64,000 nt of DNA from Pseudopedobacter sp044361595 (GCA_044361595.1 JBIKIN010000004.1:1-64000), one strand, 5' to 3'; shown: positions 8,594-18,450, counted from the stretch's first letter. Translations and numbers: made by a program. Notes: generated by a model from the sequence alone, not told the origin.

Positions 8594-9044
8594 GTTGTAA
8601 ATCTTTAACAAATGTAGAAATTCAAAATTAAGGTTTTCCACTACTCTAATAAAAACAATTTAATTTATATAAAATAAAACTATTACTTATTAGTGTGTTA
8701 GTTTGGTGTATAAGTAGTTTTAAAATTCTCTTGATTATTAATCTTTCAAATTAAACTAACAACTTGTTAACATTAATTTAATATTATAATATTGATTATC
8801 AGCGCATTTTTAAAAAGCAAGAAAATTAATTAATTTTTATACTGTTAATGGTTATATTTTTGCAAACGTTAATAAAGTTGAAAATGTTAGATTACAAGTA
8901 GCTAGTAAATTTTTATTTTTTTATAGTTATAGCAGGTTTATTAACATTAATTAAAACTTTTAATAAATTACATACATTATATTAACAGCTAAATCTAACT
9001 TTTTAACAGGTTTAGTTTTTAGGTTAATTATTTTATAAAGAAAT
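8594..9044. other. Divergent intergenic region between nadA and nadB
   Basis: This 450-bp, very AT-rich stretch must carry both promoters. On the plus strand TATTTTTG at 8855-8862 fits the TAnnTTTG -7 box, but I see no good TTTG at the right distance upstream, so the call is weak. No ORF, hairpin terminator or recognisable riboswitch was seen. A NadR/NrtR-type operator could be here, but I could not identify one. Confidence 0.35.
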
Positions 9045-10634
9045 ATGAAAAATGTTGATTTCTTGGTGATAGGCTCAGGAATAGCTGGATTAAGTTTTGC
9101 TCTTAAGGCGGCAAAACATGGTAAGGTTCTGATAGTTACCAAATCTAATGAAGATGAATCTAATACCAAGTATGCACAAGGTGGTGTTGCTGTAGTTGTG
9201 GATAAAGAAGAGGATTCATTTGATAAACACATAGAAGATACTTTAATTGCTGGAGATGGTTTATGTGATAAGGAGATAGTGGAGATTGTTGTTAAAGAAG
9301 GTCCAGACCGTATAGCCGAAATTATAGAATATGGAACCCAGTTTGATAAAAATAAAAAAGGTGTTTATGATTTAGCTAAGGAAGGTGGTCACAGCGAACA
9401 TCGTGTTTTGCATTATAAAGATATTACTGGATTTGAAATTGAAAGAGCATTATTAGCAGAGATTCATGAAAATCCTAACATTGAATTGTTATCACATTAT
9501 TTTGTTGTTGATTTAATTACTCAACATCATTTAGGCGAATTAGTTACCCGTAAATCTGATGATATTGAGTGTTATGGTGCTTATGCTTTTGACACTACCA
9601 CAGGCCATATTGATAAGTTTTTAGCTAAAGTTACTTTGTTAGCTGCTGGTGGAGCTGGCCATATTTATAGTAGCACTACTAATCCAACTATTGCTACTGG
9701 TGATGGAATTGCAATGGCTTACAGAGCTAAGGCAAAGGTTAGAAATATGGAGTTTATACAATTTCATCCAACTGCTTTGTATAATCCTGGTGAATATCCT
9801 TCTTTTTTAATTTCTGAAGCTGTACGTGGTTTTGGTGGAGTTTTAAAAAGAAGAAATGGTGTGGAGTTTATGTATGAGTATGATGAGCGTGGTTCCCTTG
9901 CACCTAGAGATATTGTTGCCAGAGCAATAGATGCCGAAATGAAAAAATCAGGTGACGATTTTGTTTATTTAGATATTACCCATCGTAAGAAAGCTGATAT
10001 CTTGGCACATTTCCCTAATATTTATGCAAAGTGTTTATCTATTGGTATAGATATGACCAAAGATATGATACCTGTTACTCCTGCTTGTCATTATATGTGT
10101 GGGGGAGTGTTAGTTGATAAAAACGGGAAATCCTCGCTTAAAGGTTTGTATGCTTGTGGCGAGGTTACATCTACAGGGCTTCATGGAGCTAATAGATTAG
10201 CTTCAAACTCTTTATTAGAGGCATTGGTTTTTGCTCATCGTATTTATTTAGATGCAAAAGACACTTTAAATAATTTTGTGATTCCTGATGGTATTCCAGA
10301 TTGGAACGATAAGGATACCCAATTATCTAATGAAGATATTTTGGTAACTCACAATATTAGAGAAATGCAAAAAATGATGAGTGATTATGTAGGGATTGTT
10401 CGTTCTGATTTTAGATTGGAAAGAGCTATGCGTCGTTTACGTTTACTATATGAAGAAACTGAAGATTTTTATAAGAAAACAAAATTATCTGTTAAACTTT
10501 GTGAGCTTAGAAATTTGATACAGGTTTCCTATATTGTTATTAAATCAGCTACAGAACGAAAGGAGAGCAGAGGCTTACATTACACTACTGATTACCCTAA
10601 ACATCATGAAGTTTTAACCGATACCGTTTTATAA
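9045..10634 (+). CDS. nadB: L-aspartate oxidase
   Basis: NadB oxidises L-aspartate to iminoaspartate, feeding NadA. The 529-residue protein has the N-terminal FAD dinucleotide fold (VIGSGIAGLSFALKA, glycines at 10, 12 and 15), the flavoprotein signature SNTKYAQGGVAVV, EGGHSEHRVLH, the active-site region FIQFHPTALY and PRDIVARAID, and the C-terminal GEVTSTGLHGANRLASNSL followed by a helical domain. Length is typical. A gamma-carbonic-anhydrase-like gene starts one nucleotide after its stop, so the two are probably co-transcribed. Confidence 0.95.
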   Translation: MKNVDFLVIGSGIAGLSFALKAAKHGKVLIVTKSNEDESNTKYAQGGVAVVVDKEEDSFDKHIEDTLIAGDGLCDKEIVEIVVKEGPDRIAEIIEYGTQFDKNKKGVYDLAKEGGHSEHRVLHYKDITGFEIERALLAEIHENPNIELLSHYFVVDLITQHHLGELVTRKSDDIECYGAYAFDTTTGHIDKFLAKVTLLAAGGAGHIYSSTTNPTIATGDGIAMAYRAKAKVRNMEFIQFHPTALYNPGEYPSFLISEAVRGFGGVLKRRNGVEFMYEYDERGSLAPRDIVARAIDAEMKKSGDDFVYLDITHRKKADILAHFPNIYAKCLSIGIDMTKDMIPVTPACHYMCGGVLVDKNGKSSLKGLYACGEVTSTGLHGANRLASNSLLEALVFAHRIYLDAKDTLNNFVIPDGIPDWNDKDTQLSNEDILVTHNIREMQKMMSDYVGIVRSDFRLERAMRRLRLLYEETEDFYKKTKLSVKLCELRNLIQVSYIVIKSATERKESRGLHYTTDYPKHHEVLTDTVL

Positions 10635-10635
10635 T

Positions 10636-11148
10636 ATGGCACTCATTTTACCTGTTAAAGATAAGAACCCAACTTGGGGTGATGATTGTTTTCTTGCTCC
10701 AAATTCTACTATTGTTGGCGATGTAATTTTAGGAAATCAATGCTCAGTTTGGTTTAATGCAGTTATCCGTGGCGATGTTAATAGCATTACCATTGGCGAT
10801 TATACTAACATTCAAGACGGGGTTGTTATTCATGCTACTTATATAAAAGCTGCCACAACTATTGGTTCTTATGTTTCTATTGGTCATAACGCTTTAGTAC
10901 ATGGTTGTACTTTAAAAAATCACGTTCTAATTGGTATGGGAGCTATTGTTATGGATCATGCAGAAGTTCAAGAATTTGTAATTATTGCTGCTGGTGCAGT
11001 TGTTTTAGAAAATACAGTATGTGAAAGTGGTTATTTGTATGCAGGTATGCCCGCTAAAAAAATAAAACCTATTACCGATGAGCAACGCGAATTACTAAAG
11101 AAATTGCCTCATAATTATGTGATGTATGCTGGTTGGTTTAATCCTTAA
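10636..11148 (+). CDS. Gamma-carbonic anhydrase family protein (hexapeptide repeat)
   Basis: The 170-residue protein is a left-handed beta-helix of hexapeptide repeats (NSTIVGDVILGNQCSVWFNA, IGDYTNIQDG, IGSYVSIGHNALVHGC). Three histidines at the positions used for metal binding are kept: His66 (GVVIHAT), His84 and His89 (GHNALVHG). The family (YrdA/PaaY-like) forms trimers; some members are carbonic anhydrases and others have no known activity. Its start is one nucleotide after the nadB stop, which implies translation coupling. The link to NAD synthesis is positional only. Confidence 0.88.
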   Translation: MALILPVKDKNPTWGDDCFLAPNSTIVGDVILGNQCSVWFNAVIRGDVNSITIGDYTNIQDGVVIHATYIKAATTIGSYVSIGHNALVHGCTLKNHVLIGMGAIVMDHAEVQEFVIIAAGAVVLENTVCESGYLYAGMPAKKIKPITDEQRELLKKLPHNYVMYAGWFNP

Positions 11149-11194
11149 AGTTTGAGTGTTTTGTCCACTGGTTGTATTGTAGAGCCACAGTTAT

Positions 11195-12811
11195 TTATTT
11201 AAACTCTTTAGGTATTTCTATTTTTTCCTCTCTATCCCAATTGGCTCTAGTTATTATTTCTTTATCCCATAACCAAGTTTTTTCTGGTTGTATTTTAAGA
11301 TAAACATTACCGCTGTCAAACTTTCCGTTGTTGTTGGCATCCTCTATTACTTTAATTTTATACTTATTAATTGGGATGTTAACAATATTGAATATTTCGT
11401 TTTTGGTGACAATAAATTCCTTAAACAATAAATTTTTGTCAGTTAGTAATTGTAAAACATAATTTTTACTGCTATCTGCTTTTACAACATTTAAACTTAA
11501 GTTTCCATAATTCTCAATTTCATCTAACTCAAAATCTAGTTTTAATGCTTTATTTTCAGTATCGTATATATCTTTTATAGCTGCTTCTTTTAATTGCAAG
11601 GAGTATCTTTTTTTAACCTTCCAAGGGTATTCTATCTGATAAGTAAAATAAGAGTTTTCTACTTTTTTGATAGTGAAGCCTTGTTTAGGTATGGTATCTT
11701 CTTTAATCTTTATCAAATTAGCATTTAATGTTTCAATTGGTTGATTAAAAGTAATTTGTAATTTCTTGCCTGGTACTATTTTACCACCAGATAAGTTGTT
11801 TGTGAATAGAATAATCCTTTTATACTCGTCTTTTATACCTCTTCTTAAAGTAAGTGTATCTAGTATTTTATCTTTATTGTTGATGACAACTTTTAGTGAG
11901 TCAAAATTATGTTTTCTCAAAAATAAACTTAGCGTATCACCTGTATTACTAAAGTTAATGATAGGTTTTTCTGGAATAAACGGACCAACAAATGTTATGG
12001 ATGGTTTTTCTAATTTTTGGTTAAAATAGGCGCTTATTTTTCCATCATTCTCAATCTTTCTATCTACTACCTTAAATGTTGTTGGTTCCTGTTTAAATAA
12101 TTTTAATTGTATGTTGCTGGTGTCTTTATTCAAAACAATTGGGCTTTTAATAAATGCAATATCTTCATTTGAAGAGTTGTATATTCTATCCCCTGAAGAC
12201 TCTTTGATGGCATATATTTGATAGCTATCTTCCCTTAAGTTTTTTAATTTAAAATTACCTGAGCTATCCGTTATTGTATATAAAGATGGCTTCTTTTTTC
12301 CAAATAAGGTGTCTTTATTAATAGGATATAATAAAACAGTTGCGTCCAAAACAGGTTTATTATCAATTGCATTTATCACGTTACCGCTAATTGTTAAAGA
12401 ATCTAGTTTTGGTCCCGTAGAGAAAACAAAACTATAGTTTTTTAAGATGTTTGATTCGTTAACATCTTGTATAGCTTTCCCAAAGTTTATAGAATAGGTT
12501 GTGTTTTTTTCCAGCGAATCTTTAAAGTTAATTTCTAATGTTTTTTGTTTAATCTTAAAGTTGGGTAATGTTTCCGTTTCAGGTGAGACTGTTATTTCGG
12601 TATACTCGTTAGAAAGTTTAAAAAATTCATCAAATGTAATTTCAATTTTATTTCCTCTAAAATTGCGTGATAAATTTTTTGGAAGTTCTTCTAATATTTT
12701 TGGTGCGTCTGTATCTCTTGGTCCGCCTTGTGGTTGTTGTAAACTGGCACAAGCAGAAATTAATCCTACTATAACTAAAACGAGGTACTTAATTAGTGTT
12801 ATTTTTTGCAT
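11195..12811 (-). CDS. Lipoprotein with bacterial Ig-like (Big_5-type) domain
   Basis: The 538-residue protein has a lipobox ending in Cys21 (LISAC), then the stretch QQPQGGPRDTDAPKILEELP characteristic of a conserved Bacteroidota lipoprotein family with an N-terminal Ig-like domain (ITFDEFFKL, TTYSINFGKAI). Around residue 135 a carboxypeptidase-regulatory-like segment begins (ISGNVINAIDNKPVLDATVLLYP). The rest is beta-rich with no catalytic motif, and it ends with a segment resembling EF-hand-like DANNNGKFDSG. It is probably anchored in the outer membrane. Function is unknown; neighbours give no hint. Confidence 0.75.
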   Translation of the reverse strand: MQKITLIKYLVLVIVGLISACASLQQPQGGPRDTDAPKILEELPKNLSRNFRGNKIEITFDEFFKLSNEYTEITVSPETETLPNFKIKQKTLEINFKDSLEKNTTYSINFGKAIQDVNESNILKNYSFVFSTGPKLDSLTISGNVINAIDNKPVLDATVLLYPINKDTLFGKKKPSLYTITDSSGNFKLKNLREDSYQIYAIKESSGDRIYNSSNEDIAFIKSPIVLNKDTSNIQLKLFKQEPTTFKVVDRKIENDGKISAYFNQKLEKPSITFVGPFIPEKPIINFSNTGDTLSLFLRKHNFDSLKVVINNKDKILDTLTLRRGIKDEYKRIILFTNNLSGGKIVPGKKLQITFNQPIETLNANLIKIKEDTIPKQGFTIKKVENSYFTYQIEYPWKVKKRYSLQLKEAAIKDIYDTENKALKLDFELDEIENYGNLSLNVVKADSSKNYVLQLLTDKNLLFKEFIVTKNEIFNIVNIPINKYKIKVIEDANNNGKFDSGNVYLKIQPEKTWLWDKEIITRANWDREEKIEIPKEFK

Positions 12812-12950
12812 TTTTTATTTAAGCCTAATTTTAAGTCCAACATTTAATTTTATGTTTTTTTGATACATTATTATTCTAATTCTAAAATAATTCGAAATTC
12901 CGCATTATTTTAAAGAGGTATTTTTTTTAATTTAAATATCAGAAAATCAA

Positions 12951-14813
12951 TTACTTAGATATATGTACCATTAAAACTGAAACATCAGACGGTGTAACCC
13001 CTGAAATTCTTGAAGCTTGCCCTAATGTTCTTGGTTTTATCTTCATTAACTTTTCTCTTGCTTCTTTGGATAGAGAATTTAGTTGATGATAATTGAACTC
13101 CGGATTAATTTCTTTATCCTCCATCTTTTTCATTTTGGCTACAATCTCTAATTCTTTTTCAAAGTAGCTATCGTATTTTACTTTAATTTCTGCTTGCTCT
13201 ATGGTTTCTCTATCAAACTGGTTTAAATAGTTATCAAAAGCAGCGTTCATTTGTCTTAAATCGTTTATACCAATTTGTGGTCGGCCTAATAGTGCATAAA
13301 GCTTTACATTTTGATTTAATGTTGATGTACCTAATTTTTCTAGCTGATCATTTACATCATCCTTATTCACTGATTCTGTTTTTGTATAATTTACGATAGC
13401 ATTGGCATTTTCTATTTTCCTTTTTACCTTTTCTAATCTATCATCATTTACTAAACCCAATTGATGTGCAATAGGAGTAAGACGTTCATCGGCATTGTCT
13501 TGTCTTAGCAATAAACGATGTTCTGCTCTTGAGGTAAACATTCGGTAAGGTTCTTCCGTACCTTTGGTAACCAAGTCATCAATTAAAACGCCAATATATG
13601 ATTCGCTTCTTTTCAATATTAATGCTTCCTTGCCATTAATTTTTTGATGCGCATTTATTCCGGCAATAAATCCTTGTGCAGCGGCTTCTTCATAACCTGT
13701 TGTTCCATTTATTTGTCCGGCAAAGAAAAGATTTGCAATCAATTTAGTTTCTAAGCTTAAATCTAACTGGGTAGGGGGGAAGTAATCGTATTCTATGGCA
13801 TATCCTGGTCTAAACATTTTAGCGTTTTCAAATCCTGGAATTAATCTCAAGGCTTTTAATTGTATATCTTCTGGTAAGGATGTTGAAAAGCCATTAACGT
13901 AAATTTCTACAGTATCCCATCCTTCTGGCTCAACAAAAATTTGATGTCTTTCTCTTTCTGCAAATCTGTTTATTTTATCTTCTATAGATGGACAGTATCT
14001 TGGGCCTAATCCTTTAATTCTTCCGGTAAACATTGGTGATTTTTCGAACCCTTCTTTTAAGGTTTCATGTACCTCAGCATTAGTGTATGTTATCCAACAG
14101 CATCTTTGCTCTTTTGGTAAAACAGTATCAGTATAGGAAAACTTACCTCCATCTTCATCACCCCATTGTTCTTCCATTTTAGAATAATCTAGAGATCTTC
14201 CGTCCACACGAGGAGGTGTTCCCGTCTTCATCCTACCTGATTCAAAACCTAATTCTACTAATTGTTCTGTGATTCCTGTCGCAGCTTTCTCTCCTGTTCT
14301 ACCGCCGCCCATACGTTTTTCGCCAATATGTATTACCCCATTTAAGAATGTTCCGTTGGTTAATACTACTGCATTAGCCTCTATTTCTATTCCTAATGAT
14401 GTTTGTATACCACACACTTTACCATCTTTAACAATTAAACTAGAAACCATGTCTTGCCAAAAGTCGATGTTTGGTGTTTGCTCTAATGCTAATCGCCATT
14501 CTTCTGCAAATCGCATTCTATCGTTTTGTGTTCTTGGCGACCACATGGCTGGACCTTTAGATCTATTTAGCATTCTAAATTGTATGGTTGTTTTGTCTGA
14601 TATAATACCAGAATATCCACCCATAGCATCTATTTCCCTTACTATTTGTCCTTTGGCTACACCACCCATAGCCGGATTGCAGCTCATTTGTGCTATTACA
14701 CCCATATTCATGGTAATGAGCAACACAGTAGAGCCCATATTTGCAGCAGCTGCAGCAGCTTCACATCCTGCATGGCCTGCGCCAACTACAATAACATCGT
14801 ATTTTTTAAACAT
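12951..14813 (-). CDS. mnmG: tRNA uridine-5-carboxymethylaminomethyl modification enzyme MnmG (GidA)
   Basis: MnmG works with MnmE to place the cmnm5 group on U34 of several tRNAs, using FAD, NADH and methylene-tetrahydrofolate. The 620-residue protein has the FAD-binding start VIVVGAGHAGCEAAAAAANMG, the signatures SCNPAMGGVAKGQIVREIDA and MKTGTPPRVDGRS, GYAIEYDYFPP, GQINGTTGYEEAAAQG and the C-terminal helical domain used to bind MnmE. Length is typical. Two near-perfect parS-type palindromes lie just upstream, fitting the old observation that gidA genes often sit close to the replication origin and partition loci. Confidence 0.96.
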   Translation of the reverse strand: MFKKYDVIVVGAGHAGCEAAAAAANMGSTVLLITMNMGVIAQMSCNPAMGGVAKGQIVREIDAMGGYSGIISDKTTIQFRMLNRSKGPAMWSPRTQNDRMRFAEEWRLALEQTPNIDFWQDMVSSLIVKDGKVCGIQTSLGIEIEANAVVLTNGTFLNGVIHIGEKRMGGGRTGEKAATGITEQLVELGFESGRMKTGTPPRVDGRSLDYSKMEEQWGDEDGGKFSYTDTVLPKEQRCCWITYTNAEVHETLKEGFEKSPMFTGRIKGLGPRYCPSIEDKINRFAERERHQIFVEPEGWDTVEIYVNGFSTSLPEDIQLKALRLIPGFENAKMFRPGYAIEYDYFPPTQLDLSLETKLIANLFFAGQINGTTGYEEAAAQGFIAGINAHQKINGKEALILKRSESYIGVLIDDLVTKGTEEPYRMFTSRAEHRLLLRQDNADERLTPIAHQLGLVNDDRLEKVKRKIENANAIVNYTKTESVNKDDVNDQLEKLGTSTLNQNVKLYALLGRPQIGINDLRQMNAAFDNYLNQFDRETIEQAEIKVKYDSYFEKELEIVAKMKKMEDKEINPEFNYHQLNSLSKEAREKLMKIKPRTLGQASRISGVTPSDVSVLMVHISK

Positions 14814-14821
14814 ATTCTTTT

Positions 14822-14837
14822 TGTTTCACGTGAAACT
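14822..14837. promoter_or_regulatory. parS-like ParB-binding site 1
   Basis: TGTTTCACGTGAAACT matches the ParB/Spo0J consensus TGTTTCACGTGAAACA at 15 of 16 positions. It lies 8 bp upstream of the mnmG start codon, in the leader. Confidence 0.75.
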
Positions 14838-14861
14838 TTGTTGATGTTCTAGCAAAACACA

Positions 14862-15110
14862 TTAATTGGTTTCACGTGAAACATCTTTTTTTATTAATGA
14901 TAAAATAGCCGTAAACGACCATATAATATTTAAAACCACAAAGGGATAAAAATCTGCAAGCCACGATGCATAGCAACTAATTATTCCGCCTACTGCATTT
15001 AAAATAGCGTACCACTTGTTTTTGTTTGAGATATAGCCAAAACTATTTAGAAAAAAAGCTATTAATAGTATTCCTACGCCTACAGATGCAATAATGTTTT
15101 GTAAACTCAT
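14862..15110 (-). CDS. Small membrane protein, CBU_0592-like
   Basis: The 82-residue protein has about three membrane helices (IIASVGVGILLIAFFLNSFG, YAILNAVGGIISCYASWLA, FVVLNIIWSFTAILSLI). The pattern SFGYISNKNKWYAILNAVGG resembles the CBU_0592 family, a small PQ-loop-like group of unknown function. It starts one nucleotide after the stop of the ABC-F gene, so it is probably the last gene of that operon. A parS-like palindrome is embedded in its final codons. Confidence 0.7.
   Translation of the reverse strand: MSLQNIIASVGVGILLIAFFLNSFGYISNKNKWYAILNAVGGIISCYASWLADFYPFVVLNIIWSFTAILSLIKKDVSRETN
14868..14883. promoter_or_regulatory. parS-like ParB-binding site 2
   Basis: GGTTTCACGTGAAACA also matches the consensus at 15 of 16 positions and has its centre 46 bp from site 1. 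It is inside the last codons of the small membrane protein gene, where it encodes VSRE. Confidence 0.75.
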
Positions 15111-15111
15111 A

Positions 15112-16965
15112 TTATTCGCTTAGGCTAATCCACTTAAAAGTTGCTTCTTCTAAGCTTTTGTTCTTGTCTTCAATTTGTTTAGATATTTCAATAATATCGT
15201 CTGTAGTTAAAGAGTCTCCATTTAAACTTTCCGTAAGCTGTGCAATTTCGTTTTCTAAAACGCTTATTTGTAGCTCTAAATTATCAAGTTCTTTTTGTTC
15301 CTGATAACTGAGTTTGCTTTTAGGCTTTTCTTTCTTTTGCTCTACAACAGGAGCGGCTTTGTTCTCTTTCTCTGCAGCTTTTAATTGTTCTTGCTCTAAT
15401 CGGTAAGAAGAGTAGTTTCCATTGTAGATTCTTATTTTACCAGCTCCTTCTAATACAAATAACTGGTCGGTTAGTTTATCAACCAAGTATCTATCGTGAG
15501 AAACTAATATTAAAACACCTGGATAATTCTCCAAAAACTCTTCTAACACATTTAAGGTGTCTATATCTAAATCGTTAGTAGGCTCATCTAAAATTAAAAA
15601 ATTAGGATTTTTAATTAAAACCTTCATCAGGTGTAAACGTTTTTTCTCGCCACCGCTTAGCAAACTCACAAAGCCATGTTGCTTTTTTGGAGGGAAAAGG
15701 AAGTGCGTTAATAGCTGAGAAGCCGATATGGTTTTTCCATCAGACATGGTGATAAACTCGGCAATGTTTTTAACCACGTCAATTACTCTCTCGCTTTCAT
15801 CAAAATGTAAACCTGATTGATGGTAATAGCCATATACCGTTGTCTCGCCAACTTTAACAGTTCCGCTATCTGCTTTTAATTCGTTAGTGATGATGTTAAG
15901 GAAAGTAGATTTTCCAGTGCCGTTTTTACCAGTTAATCCAATTTTATCACCTTTTTTAAAGGTATAAGAAAAATCTTTAATGATGTTTTTGTCTCTAAAT
16001 GTTTTAGAGATATGTTCTATTTCTAAAATCTGGTTTCCTTGTCGGCTAACCTTTACATCTAATTTAACCGATTCTTTGTTAAACTGACCTTTTGTTTTAT
16101 CCTCCAAATCATAAAAAGCATCTATACGAGCTTTAGATTTTGTTCCTCTAGCTTGCGGCATTCTGCGCATCCACTCTAGCTCTTTTTTAAGAAGGTTTTT
16201 GTTTTTAGCTAAAACGGTGCTGTTTATTTCGTCTTGTTCGGCCTTTTTTTCTAAGTAATAGGCATATTTCCCTTTGTAGGTATAAACTTTGCCGTTTTCT
16301 AACTCTATAATTTCATTACAAACGTTATCTAAGAAATACCTATCGTGGGTAACCATTAAAATAGTTTTACCGCCGGTAGTTAAAAAGCTTTCTAACCATT
16401 CTATAGTGTCTATGTCTAAATGGTTCGTTGGTTCGTCTAACACATATACATCAGGTTCGTCAATTAATAATTTAGCTAAGCTTAGGCGCTTTTTTTGTCC
16501 ACCAGATAAAGTGTTTATTTTTTGATCAAGGTGTACAATATCTAAACGACCTAATATGGTTTTAATTTCATGTTCATACTCCCAAGCCTCTAAATTGCTA
16601 AGCTCTTCTGTTAAACGGTTAATTTCATCTATATCTGGATTGTCTTTTTCTAACAACTCTTCATACTCTCTGATGATTTGTTGTTGCTTATTATCTAAAC
16701 TAAAAATGAAATCGCTGATGCTTTGTTCGCCATCAAATTTGGGGTCTTGTTCTAAATAGCCAAACCTAATGTCTTTTGCTTTTACCACCTTTCCTTCAGA
16801 TGGTTTAATTTTTTCTGATAGCAACTTGAGAAGCGTAGATTTTCCCGCTCCATTTATTCCAACCAAAGCTACTCGTTGCCCTTGTTGTATGCCAAATGTT
16901 AAATTTTTAAATAGCCAATAATCGTTAAAATTATGACCTAATGCCTCTGCTGATACAATACTCAC
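15112..16965 (-). CDS. ABC-F family ATP-binding cassette protein
   Basis: The 617-residue soluble protein carries two nucleotide-binding domains: Walker A GINGAGKST (36-44) with signature LSGGQKKR and Walker B VYVLDEPTNHLD, then GKNGTGKST with LSGGEKKR and FLILDEPTNDLD. There are no membrane segments, and a charged linker lies between the domains. The C-terminal part is a coiled-coil-like extension (SYQEQKELDNLELQISVLE) as in Uup. ABC-F proteins act on the ribosome or, for Uup, in ribosome assembly and tolerance of stalled complexes. Its start overlaps the upstream gene by 4 nt, indicating an operon. Confidence 0.9.
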   Translation of the reverse strand: MSIVSAEALGHNFNDYWLFKNLTFGIQQGQRVALVGINGAGKSTLLKLLSEKIKPSEGKVVKAKDIRFGYLEQDPKFDGEQSISDFIFSLDNKQQQIIREYEELLEKDNPDIDEINRLTEELSNLEAWEYEHEIKTILGRLDIVHLDQKINTLSGGQKKRLSLAKLLIDEPDVYVLDEPTNHLDIDTIEWLESFLTTGGKTILMVTHDRYFLDNVCNEIIELENGKVYTYKGKYAYYLEKKAEQDEINSTVLAKNKNLLKKELEWMRRMPQARGTKSKARIDAFYDLEDKTKGQFNKESVKLDVKVSRQGNQILEIEHISKTFRDKNIIKDFSYTFKKGDKIGLTGKNGTGKSTFLNIITNELKADSGTVKVGETTVYGYYHQSGLHFDESERVIDVVKNIAEFITMSDGKTISASQLLTHFLFPPKKQHGFVSLLSGGEKKRLHLMKVLIKNPNFLILDEPTNDLDIDTLNVLEEFLENYPGVLILVSHDRYLVDKLTDQLFVLEGAGKIRIYNGNYSSYRLEQEQLKAAEKENKAAPVVEQKKEKPKSKLSYQEQKELDNLELQISVLENEIAQLTESLNGDSLTTDDIIEISKQIEDKNKSLEEATFKWISLSE

Positions 16966-17630
16966 GCTAATTCTTTAATTTGATCTGATTCGAGCACAAA
17001 GATGCCCTTTTTATTTTTATTTGATTGATTTATCATTCCTTTGGCGACTATGCCTGCATCAATACTTCTGTATTTTTTTAATTTCCCAATGAGGATATGA
17101 TCTATTACCTTCATGATAGGAATCATGATATTCTCTAATGGTCTGTTTTCTGTTCTATCTCCCGTTAAAAAAGATGGTCGATAGATGTTTAAATTAGGAT
17201 AGGATAATTTACGTAAACCATCTTCTACTTCACCCTTTAATTTATTGTAATAATTTCCCGATTTAGCGTTAGCGCCCATTGCTGTAACAATGTGATAAGT
17301 CTTTGCGCCATTAGCTAACGCCGCTGTTGCAAAAAACAAAGGATATATAACATCTATTTTTCTATATGTCTCTATATCTGGCGTTTTACTTTTGGTAGAA
17401 CCTAAGCAACAAAAAACTTCATCGGCTATAATCTCATTTTTAATCTGTTCAAGTTTATCAAAATTTGTCACTATTTGTTCCAATTTTTCGTGATTCATGT
17501 ATAATTTTTTGCGTACAAATATTTTTACCGAGGTAAATTCCTCGTTGTACAAAAGATCTGTCAGTAGTTTACTGCCAATTAGTCCGCTAGCACCTAAAAC
17601 AATTACGCATTTACCCATATTTTTACTCAA
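16962..17630 (-). CDS. NAD(P)-binding oxidoreductase, HTATIP2/TIP30-like
   Basis: The 222-residue protein starts with a Rossmann fold (VIVLGASGLIGSKLLTDLL) and belongs by pattern to the atypical short-chain dehydrogenases of the NAD(P)H-binding HTATIP2-like group: FCCLGSTKSK, the region VTAMGANAKSGNYYNKLKGE (the Tyr-x-x-x-Lys motif), then NIYRPSFLTGDR. Substrate is unknown. It is the first gene of a three-gene run with the ABC-F protein (4-nt overlap) and the small membrane protein. An internal ATG four codons in (MGKCVIVLG) is also possible as the start. Confidence 0.82.
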   Translation of the reverse strand: MSKNMGKCVIVLGASGLIGSKLLTDLLYNEEFTSVKIFVRKKLYMNHEKLEQIVTNFDKLEQIKNEIIADEVFCCLGSTKSKTPDIETYRKIDVIYPLFFATAALANGAKTYHIVTAMGANAKSGNYYNKLKGEVEDGLRKLSYPNLNIYRPSFLTGDRTENRPLENIMIPIMKVIDHILIGKLKKYRSIDAGIVAKGMINQSNKNKKGIFVLESDQIKELA

Positions 17631-17713
17631 ATCAGGCTACAAAAATACATATAAATTAATGGAATAAAATTTGTATGTTTAAACACGTATTTTAATTATA
17701 AAAAGGAGTTAAT

Positions 17714-18430
17714 ATGAAAACAGTATTTCATGCTGCTGCAGAACGAGGATTTGCAAGTAGAGGATGGTTAAAAAGCTATCATTCTTTTAGTTTTAGTAGT
17801 TACCACGATCCAAATAAAATGAATTTTGGATTGCTAAGGGTATTAAATGATGACTTTGTAGAACAAGGAATGGGTTTTGGTACACATGGACATGATAACA
17901 TGGAAATAGTGAGTATTCCATTGTCTGGCGCATTAAAACATAATGATAGTACAGGAAGAGAAGCGGTGATTAACCATGGCGATGTGCAGATTATGTCGGC
18001 AGGAAGTGGAATACAACACTCTGAGTACAATAATTCTAAAACAGAACCCGTAAAATTTTTACAGATTTGGGTTTTCCCGAAGAAAAAAGATATTGAACCT
18101 CGTTACGAGCAAAAAAGCTTTAACGAGGCTGATAAAACAAATCAGTTTTTAACTGTTGTTTCACCAGAAGAGAACGCAAAAAGTATTTGGATTAACCAAA
18201 ACGCATATTTCTCTATGGCTAATTTAGACGCTAATTTCAGTTTAGATTATACTTTAAAGAACCCTAATCATGGTATTTATGCTTTTGTATTAGAAGGTAA
18301 TGTAGATGTAGCTGGTAAAACTTTAGGCGATAGAGACGCTTTAGGTGTTTACGAAACCGATAAAGTAAGCTTTAAAGCCAATAGCGATACTAAAATATTG
18401 GTGATTGAAGTACCCATGACTTTTGACTAA
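17714..18430 (+). CDS. Pirin family protein (YhhW-like cupin)
   Basis: The 238-residue bicupin starts VFHAAAERGFASRGWLKSYH, the usual pirin N terminus. Metal-binding residues of cupin motif 1 are visible as His58, His60 and Glu64 region (FGTHGHDNMEIVS), and the second motif as SGIQHSEYN. YhhW-type pirins can act as quercetin 2,3-dioxygenases in vitro; the physiological role is uncertain. A good start is set by AAAAGGAGTTAAT just upstream of the ATG, one of the few Shine-Dalgarno-like sites in the window. A strong terminator follows the stop. Confidence 0.9.
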   Translation: MKTVFHAAAERGFASRGWLKSYHSFSFSSYHDPNKMNFGLLRVLNDDFVEQGMGFGTHGHDNMEIVSIPLSGALKHNDSTGREAVINHGDVQIMSAGSGIQHSEYNNSKTEPVKFLQIWVFPKKKDIEPRYEQKSFNEADKTNQFLTVVSPEENAKSIWINQNAYFSMANLDANFSLDYTLKNPNHGIYAFVLEGNVDVAGKTLGDRDALGVYETDKVSFKANSDTKILVIEVPMTFD

Positions 18431-18450
18431 ATTTTTTTGATTAATTTTTG

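Noticed and set aside
14269..14852. Long ORFs on the strand opposite mnmG
   Set aside because: They are antisense to a highly conserved gene and the proteins show no family pattern.
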